Positions 7,141-10,314 of a stretch of DNA of 10,314 nucleotides are shown here, in pieces (within the stretch, counting starts at the first letter, position 1; each line of letters begins with the position of its first letter). The position numbers and the translations under genes were made by a program. The notes under the pieces are model-generated. The model searched no databases. It saw only the letters and a list, made by a program, of their open reading frames with translations, and was not told the DNA's origin. Source of the DNA: an uncultured Candidatus Saccharibacteria bacterium (GTDB lineage Bacteria; Patescibacteriota; Saccharimonadia; Saccharimonadales; Saccharimonadaceae); NCBI GenBank assembly GCA_947097085.1, contig CAMUQR010000027.1:1-10314 (forward strand), written 5' to 3'.

Positions 7141-7551
7141 TTAACGCTTTTGTAGCACTAAAACCACCGCATAAGTCAAAGCCGACAAGCCTAGTGCCGT
7201 CACCCAACCATTGCCACCAGTGCGGGACAGTTCGGTTGGGTTGGTCACATTTTGAGTTGTATTTGGCGCAGTAGTTTCAGGGCTAGTTGAGGCTGTCACA
7301 TCAGGCGTTTTGTTTGGCTGAGTTGGAGTGGTGTTAGGTGATGGTGCTGGTTTTGAATCATCAATCGTCACCGTGTTATCTGGTTTGCGTTGCTCTTCAA
7401 CCATTGCCAAATTTTCTTTTTGCTCGCCTTTATTATTGACGAGATTTTTAATCGCCATGATACCACCACCAGTAATCACTATAAACAGCACCAAACCGAT
7501 GATGAAATACTTAAATGACGGATCTTTAATGATATATTTAATATTTGCCAT
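7141..7551 (-). CDS. Hypothetical two-TM surface protein with LSRTG sorting-like tail
   Basis: I do not recognise a named family. The 136-aa product has a short Lys-containing N-terminus, a hydrophobic helix at about 15-34, a charged stretch (36-56), a low-complexity Pro/Thr/Asn-rich segment (57-107), then LSRTGG (108-113), a second hydrophobic helix (about 116-133) and a terminal Lys-Arg. The last 30 residues have the layout of a cell-wall sorting signal (LPxTG, hydrophobic helix, basic tail) but with Ser in place of Pro. The likely topology is N-in with an extracytoplasmic linker, either as a membrane hairpin or as a sortase substrate. The start has a good site, AGGGAGA six bases before ATG 7551. 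It is a single gene, divergent from the ROK gene. No sortase gene is in the window. Confidence 0.8.
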   Translation of the reverse strand: MANIKYIIKDPSFKYFIIGLVLFIVITGGGIMAIKNLVNNKGEQKENLAMVEEQRKPDNTVTIDDSKPAPSPNTTPTQPNKTPDVTASTSPETTAPNTTQNVTNPTELSRTGGNGWVTALGLSALTYAVVLVLQKR

Positions 7552-7584
7552 AATAATTCTCCCTTGAACAAGCTATATATTTTA

Positions 7585-7613
7585 ATTATATCATATTTAT
7601 CATAAAAAGTAAA
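7585..7613 (-). promoter_or_regulatory. Predicted promoter of the two-TM protein gene
   Basis: TTTACT (7613-7608) and TATAAT (7590-7585) are 17 bases apart on the - strand, and the -10 is extended by TGA. Transcription would start near 7578, giving a leader of about 26 bases that includes the Shine-Dalgarno. A direct repeat TATCATA (7589-7595, 7598-7604 on +) lies over the -10 and spacer. Confidence 0.6.
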
Positions 7614-7635
7614 TACATAAGCGTAGAGCGGGATT

Positions 7636-7644
7636 TGATATAAT
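7636..7644 (+). promoter_or_regulatory. Extended -10 promoter of the ROK/ImmA-like operon
   Basis: TATAAT (7639-7644) is preceded by TGA, an extended -10, with no convincing -35 box. The predicted start near 7651 leaves a leader of about 44 bases containing GGAGG (7685-7689), five bases before the ATG at 7695. It faces away from the promoter of the two-TM gene. Confidence 0.55.
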
Positions 7645-7694
7645 ATGATTAATACAACTACAGTGAATTAAGTGGGGATCACCCGGAGGAAAAT

Positions 7695-8507
7695 ATGATT
7701 ATCGCAGTTGATATTGGCAGTCAAACATTAACCATCGCCAGTCTAGACGACACTGGCACAATTACCCAGCAAATGGAGTTTTTGACTCCCAATTTAGCGA
7801 GTGACTGCCTTGGACTGATTCAAGCCACCATTGCTAAAGATTTTGCTGATCAAAAACCCAGCGCAATTGTGATTGGCGTGCCAGGCGTAGTGCATCACAA
7901 TGTCGTCGAATGGTGTAGCAACCTGGGCGATGACTGGATTGGTTTTGATTTCCGCCCTGAGCTTGAGCAAGTATTTCACGTACCAGTTTTAGTCGAAAAT
8001 GACGCTAATTTAGGCGGATTAGCTGAAGCTACTAATATCAGCCCCACTCCGAAATCACTGATTTACCTTAATATCGGCGCTGGCATCGGCTCAGGCTGTG
8101 TGATTGACGGTAAACTACCGCACGCCCTACTCGATTCTGAGGCCGGCATGATGATGCTGGAATACGATGGAGCAGTGCAAACTTGGGAAAACTTCGCCTC
8201 CGGTAAAGCTATCGCCGAAGCTTATAACCAACTCGCCAAAAATATCAAAAATCCAGCCATTTGGGATGCAATCGCCGATCGCATTTCGCGTGGACTATTG
8301 ATGCTCATTCCGATTCTCCAACCACGCTATATCGTCATTGGCGGTAGCATGGGTAGTTCTTTTAATCAATACCAACAAGCGCTCAATGACCTGATTGATG
8401 AGCGGTTACCCGCTAATCTCCGTCGACCGCAGATTCTAGCCGCCAAAGATCCGAAACTATCAGTGATTTACGGCTGTTATCAATATTTTAAACATCATGA
8501 CCAATAA
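7695..8507 (+). CDS. ROK-family protein (sugar kinase-like), zinc motif absent
   Basis: ROK proteins are ASKHA-fold kinases (glucokinase, N-acetylhexosamine kinases) or sugar-responsive repressors. The 270-aa product has no DNA-binding domain, so a kinase is more likely. Visible are an ATP phosphate-1-like DIGSQT (6-11), VIGVPGVV (59-66), ENDAN with the catalytic-base Asp103 (101-105), the phosphate-2 loop LNIGAGIGSG (125-134) and the adenosine-site VIGGSMG (214-220). Two departures matter: where ROK enzymes have E-x-GHM followed by a CxCGxxGC zinc site, this has EAGMMMLEYDG then TWENFASG, so the His and all zinc cysteines are gone; and the usual DxGGTK start is DIGSQT. Substrate cannot be predicted, and loss of kinase activity is possible. 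The start has GGAGG five bases upstream. Its end overlaps the next gene by 11 bases. Confidence 0.85.
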   Translation: MIIAVDIGSQTLTIASLDDTGTITQQMEFLTPNLASDCLGLIQATIAKDFADQKPSAIVIGVPGVVHHNVVEWCSNLGDDWIGFDFRPELEQVFHVPVLVENDANLGGLAEATNISPTPKSLIYLNIGAGIGSGCVIDGKLPHALLDSEAGMMMLEYDGAVQTWENFASGKAIAEAYNQLAKNIKNPAIWDAIADRISRGLLMLIPILQPRYIVIGGSMGSSFNQYQQALNDLIDERLPANLRRPQILAAKDPKLSVIYGCYQYFKHHDQ

Positions 8508-8964
8508 TCACCTTATCCAGTTAGTTCAAAAGCTCCAAGCTGATTTTCCGCAATTTCAATTTCAGGCTGGTAATCAGTTTAAATTTCAACCAGATAGACA
8601 GACTATCGTTTATCAACCTCAGGTTGAACAAGCTGAGCTTTTATTACTCCATGAGCTTGCTCACGCTCTACTTCAACATGCCGACTATCGTTTTGACATT
8701 GAACTTGTTAAAATGGAAACTGACGCCTGGGAATACACCAAAAATCAGCTTTTACCGCACTATCAGGTCGCAATTGACGCTGATTTAATTGATGAGACGC
8801 TTGAAACCTACCGTGATTGGCTCTATCAGCGCAGTTGCTGTCCTAAATGTGGTTCAGTTGGCTCCCAGACCGCTGATTTGAGCTATAAATGCCTAGAATG
8901 CTCTGCACGTTGGCGTCCCAATGAAGCCAAATTCACTGCTCTGCGTCGCAAACAGCTCAATTAA
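8497..8964 (+). CDS. ImmA/IrrE-like metallopeptidase with C-terminal zinc ribbon
   Basis: The 155-aa product carries HELAHALLQH (52-61), the HExxH zinc-protease motif, followed by METDAWEYTKNQLLP (73-87), which matches the ImmA/IrrE pattern ExxAxxFAxxLLxP and supplies Glu74 as probable third ligand. A C-terminal zinc ribbon follows: CPKCG (115-119) and CLEC (132-135). ImmA-type proteases classically cleave a repressor partner to switch on mobile-element or stress genes; the ribbon is not part of the minimal family and may bind nucleic acid or protein. No helix-turn-helix repressor lies in the window. It starts inside the end of the ROK gene (11-base overlap) with no Shine-Dalgarno, so translational coupling is likely. 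SprT-like proteases also combine HExxH with a zinc ribbon, but their third ligand is a His. Substrate unknown. Confidence 0.8.
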   Translation: MTNNHLIQLVQKLQADFPQFQFQAGNQFKFQPDRQTIVYQPQVEQAELLLLHELAHALLQHADYRFDIELVKMETDAWEYTKNQLLPHYQVAIDADLIDETLETYRDWLYQRSCCPKCGSVGSQTADLSYKCLECSARWRPNEAKFTALRRKQLN

Positions 8965-9058
8965 GCATTTCATTACCTGTTCGTCCGTTACTAGCGCCAC
9001 TTCCATGAACGAGGGTGACATATGATTGATACAACCACCCCACACATTCTCAACGCTC

Positions 9059-9096
9059 AAAAACCCGCTCTCTCCAAGCGGGCTTTTGTATTTTTT
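9059..9096. terminator. Bidirectional intrinsic terminator between the ImmA-like and KGG genes
   Basis: CCCGCT (9064-9069) pairs with AGCGGG (9077-9082) around a seven-base loop. On + it is followed by CTTTTGTATTTTTT, on - by TTTTT (9063-9059). It sits between two convergent genes and can end transcription from both sides. Confidence 0.85.
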
Positions 9097-9105
9097 GGCA
9101 ATTAT

Positions 9106-9309
9106 TTAAGCAGTTTTCTTAGCTGGGCCTCGTTTTGACAAACGACCGCCTTTAGCACCTGCGATACGCGCTAATTCACGATTGGCAGCAAAACCACCAG
9201 TTGTGCCTTTTTTACCACCTTTAGCACCAATTTTTGCGTAAAAATCTTTACCATAACGCTCTTTGTTCGCAAGCGCTGCTTTTTTACCGCCTTCTTTAGT
9301 TCCGGCCAT
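9106..9309 (-). CDS. Small KGG-repeat protein (general stress protein-like)
   Basis: The 67-aa product is very basic and glycine-rich, with recurring KGG/EGG modules: EGGKKAALANKERYGKDFY (6-24), AKGGKKGTTGG (29-39) and AKGGR (52-56). This matches the KGG-repeat family annotated as general stress proteins (GsiB-like, hydrophilic, desiccation and stress linked). It is probably cytoplasmic and intrinsically disordered, and may bind nucleic acid through its Lys content. I chose ATG 9309, since GAAAGG lies 11 bases upstream and the protein then begins MAGTKEGG as family members do; an in-frame ATG at 9339 would add ten atypical residues and overlap its own purine-rich site. It is a single-gene unit driven by a perfect consensus promoter, so it is probably highly expressed. 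Confidence 0.88.
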   Translation of the reverse strand: MAGTKEGGKKAALANKERYGKDFYAKIGAKGGKKGTTGGFAANRELARIAGAKGGRLSKRGPAKKTA

Positions 9310-9367
9310 AATAAATAATTCCTTTCTTATTTTACACACATCTCTCTTATGATATGTTAATGCTTTA

Positions 9368-9396
9368 ATTATATCATACCATAACTACTTTGTCAA
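9368..9396 (-). promoter_or_regulatory. Perfect consensus promoter of the KGG gene, with inverted repeat
   Basis: TTGACA (9396-9391) and TATAAT (9373-9368) lie exactly 17 bases apart on the - strand, with TGA extending the -10. Transcription should start near 9361, leaving about 51 bases before ATG 9309. An exact inverted repeat TATGATAT (9348-9355) / ATATCATA (9371-9378) brackets the start site and could be an operator. Confidence 0.85.
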
Positions 9397-9432
9397 TATT
9401 TACACAAGCACTTTTTTATTGTAATAAAACTG

Positions 9433-9461
9433 TTGCAATTATGCGTCTCGTGCTATATAAT
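9433..9461 (+). promoter_or_regulatory. Promoter of a candidate small RNA
   Basis: TTGCAA (9433-9438) and TATAAT (9456-9461) are 17 bases apart on +. The -10 is perfect and the -35 matches four of six positions. It is back-to-back with the KGG promoter. Expected start is about 9468. No protein-coding gene lies downstream on this strand. Confidence 0.65.
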
Positions 9462-9467
9462 AGAGAT

Positions 9468-9560
9468 ACCCTGTTTTTTGAATACAAAGAACAGATAAAT
9501 ACTACAACACACTCTCAAAGCGAGAATGGCCCAATCTTCTGCGAGATGGGCTATTTTCTT
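9468..9560 (+). ncRNA. Candidate freestanding small RNA, about 93 nt
   Basis: The predicted transcript opens with a perfect 10-bp hairpin, CTGTTTTTTG (9471-9480) pairing with CAAAGAACAG (9485-9494) with one G-U pair and an AATA loop. A low-structure stretch (9495-9512, A/C rich) follows, then a small TCTC/GAGA hairpin (9513-9525), and finally a terminator stem. With a promoter and a terminator of its own and no convincing reading frame, it has the layout of an independent structured RNA. It matches no RNA family I recognise: it is too short and wrongly shaped for tmRNA, 6S, RNase P or SRP RNA. A regulatory RNA pairing through the A/C-rich segment is one possibility. Function unknown. Confidence 0.5.
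9525..9560 (+). terminator. Intrinsic terminator of the candidate small RNA
   Basis: AATGGCCCA (9525-9533) pairs with TGGGCTATT (9547-9555), including one G-T pair. After one bulged A, TCT pairs with AGA around a TCTGCG loop. TATTTTCTT follows on the + strand. The base of this stem competes with the small TCTC/GAGA hairpin. Confidence 0.65.
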
Positions 9561-9698
9561 ATGGTTTCTAGTACAATTAAACATTCCACAAGTCCACAAT
9601 CAATCATTGAGTAGTATCTCAGTCTAATTAACGAGACGGCTCACAGCCAAAATATAACACAACCAACTCAACTGAGTTCAGACAGGATCAACAACAAT
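9561..9698. other. Intergenic stretch without recognised features
   Basis: Between the small-RNA terminator and the 5S terminator I see only weak short palindromes, such as TGAG/CTCA, GGCT/AGCC on -, and AACTC/GAGTT. There is no promoter with good spacing, no open frame with a ribosome-binding site and no tRNA-like fold. Confidence 0.5.
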
Positions 9699-9725
9699 AA
9701 AAAGAAAAACTCCCCTTTCGGAGAG
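9699..9725 (-). terminator. Intrinsic terminator of the rRNA operon
   Basis: On the - strand CTCTCC (9725-9720) pairs with GGGGAG (9715-9710) across a GAAA tetraloop, followed by TTTTTCTTTTT (9709-9699). It lies about ten bases past the 3' end of 5S rRNA, so it closes the 23S-5S transcript. Confidence 0.88.
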
Positions 9726-9735
9726 CTTCTCTATA

Positions 9736-9844
9736 ATTCGGCATCGTGCTAGTTTCCCGCATAGCAGTATAATCGCCGCTGATGAGCTTGACTTCTGTGT
9801 TCGGAATGATTACAGGTATTTCCTCATCGCCATGGACACCGAAA
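9736..9844 (-). rRNA. rrf: 5S ribosomal RNA
   Basis: On the - strand the segment carries the conserved 5S core CCGAACACAGAAGTCAAGC, and the ends form the terminal stem: TTCGGTGTC (9843-9835) pairs with GATGCCGAA (9745-9737) with two G-U pairs. At about 109 bases it is slightly shorter than the usual 115-120. It is the last gene of the rRNA operon, after 23S and before a terminator. Ends are set from the stem and may be off by a few bases. Confidence 0.93.
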
Positions 9845-10000
9845 CACGACTTCGACACTTTGGGCTGATATATCGTCATCAGTGGGTCAAAGTCTTATTT
9901 CGGTAGCCATTATTTTCATTTTGTAAATAACAACATGGTGTGATAAACACCAATTATTAGTCAAAGCCTAACTTACCTTAATAATAAAGCAAGTAGCATA
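9845..10000 (-). other. 23S-5S spacer with processing hairpins
   Basis: The spacer of about 155 bases contains no tRNA. On the - strand it holds TGGTGT/ACACCA with a five-base loop (9952-9936), and just before 5S a longer stem: ACTTTG pairs with CAAAGT (9893-9888 with 9862-9857) and inside it CTGAT with ATCAG (9882-9878 with 9869-9865). These are likely precursor-processing structures. Confidence 0.55.

Positions 10001-10009
<9 letters not shown>
9981..10009 (-). promoter_or_regulatory. Promoter-like sequence at the 3' end of 23S, facing 5S
   Basis: TTGACT (10009-10004) and TATTAT (9986-9981) are 17 bases apart on the - strand, each one mismatch from consensus. The -35 falls in the last bases of 23S rRNA, where a TTGAC-like string may occur for structural reasons, so coincidence is possible. 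If active it would give extra 5S rRNA. Confidence 0.35.

Positions 10010-10314
<305 letters not shown>

Noticed and set aside
9021..9137. 38-codon frame on + after the ImmA-like gene, preceded by GAGGG
   Set aside because: It runs through the bidirectional terminator and antisense into the KGG gene; no family resemblance.
9390..9614. Open frame of 74 codons on + between the KGG gene and 5S
   Set aside because: It starts inside the KGG -35 box, runs through a promoter and a terminator hairpin, has no Shine-Dalgarno and no recognisable protein character.
9526..9627. 33-codon frame beginning MAQSSARWAIFLWF inside the candidate small RNA
   Set aside because: Its ATG lies within the terminator stem, no Shine-Dalgarno precedes it, and most of it falls after the terminator.
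9688..9879. Open frame of 63 codons over the 5S region on -
   Set aside because: It is 5S rRNA plus terminator; the translation is an artefact of conserved rRNA sequence.

Overview
The window looks like a chromosomal segment of a Patescibacteria (CPR) bacterium, most likely a Saccharibacteria (TM7) relative. The evidence is indirect: compact, domain-poor housekeeping proteins (PriA of 643 aa, IF2 of 590 aa without the long N-terminal extension, a four-domain S1 of 353 aa), a small DUF5663-like protein directly behind infB, a KGG-repeat protein, and very short intergenic gaps. TGA is read as stop (it ends def inside the fmt overlap), which argues against the UGA-recoding CPR lineages. No phage genes, transposons, CRISPR arrays or tRNAs were seen.

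Layout. Left part, + strand: priA (replication restart helicase), def (peptide deformylase) and fmt (Met-tRNA formyltransferase), the last two overlapping. A bidirectional hairpin terminator at 3515-3540 separates these from a convergent - strand operon, rpsA > infB > a 138-aa DUF5663-like gene, transcribed from a good promoter at 7021-7049 through a 136-nt leader with riboswitch-like alternative pairings. Formylation (Fmt), initiation (IF2, S1) and deformylation (Def) are therefore encoded by two facing clusters. Next comes a divergent pair: a - strand two-TM protein with a Pro/Thr-rich middle and an LSRTG sorting-like tail, and a + strand operon of a zinc-motif-less ROK-family protein overlapped by an ImmA/IrrE-like metallopeptidase with a zinc ribbon. 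A bidirectional terminator at 9059-9096 separates this from a - strand KGG-repeat stress-type protein driven by a perfect consensus promoter.

Right part: the 425 bases between the KGG start and 5S rRNA hold the KGG promoter, a strong + strand promoter that appears to drive a freestanding, structured RNA of about 93 nt ending in its own terminator (candidate new small RNA), and about 140 bases with only weak hairpins. Then, on the - strand, come 5S rRNA with its terminator, a 155-base spacer, and the 3' end of 23S rRNA, which runs off the right edge.

The most interesting items are the candidate small RNA (9433-9560), the rpsA leader with a sequestrable Shine-Dalgarno and a hairpin between it and the start codon, and a recurring arrangement in which an extended or near-consensus -10 box lies 6-11 nt before an ATG with no Shine-Dalgarno (priA, def, the 138-aa gene), suggesting leaderless mRNAs. 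All structures and promoters were read by eye and no database was searched.
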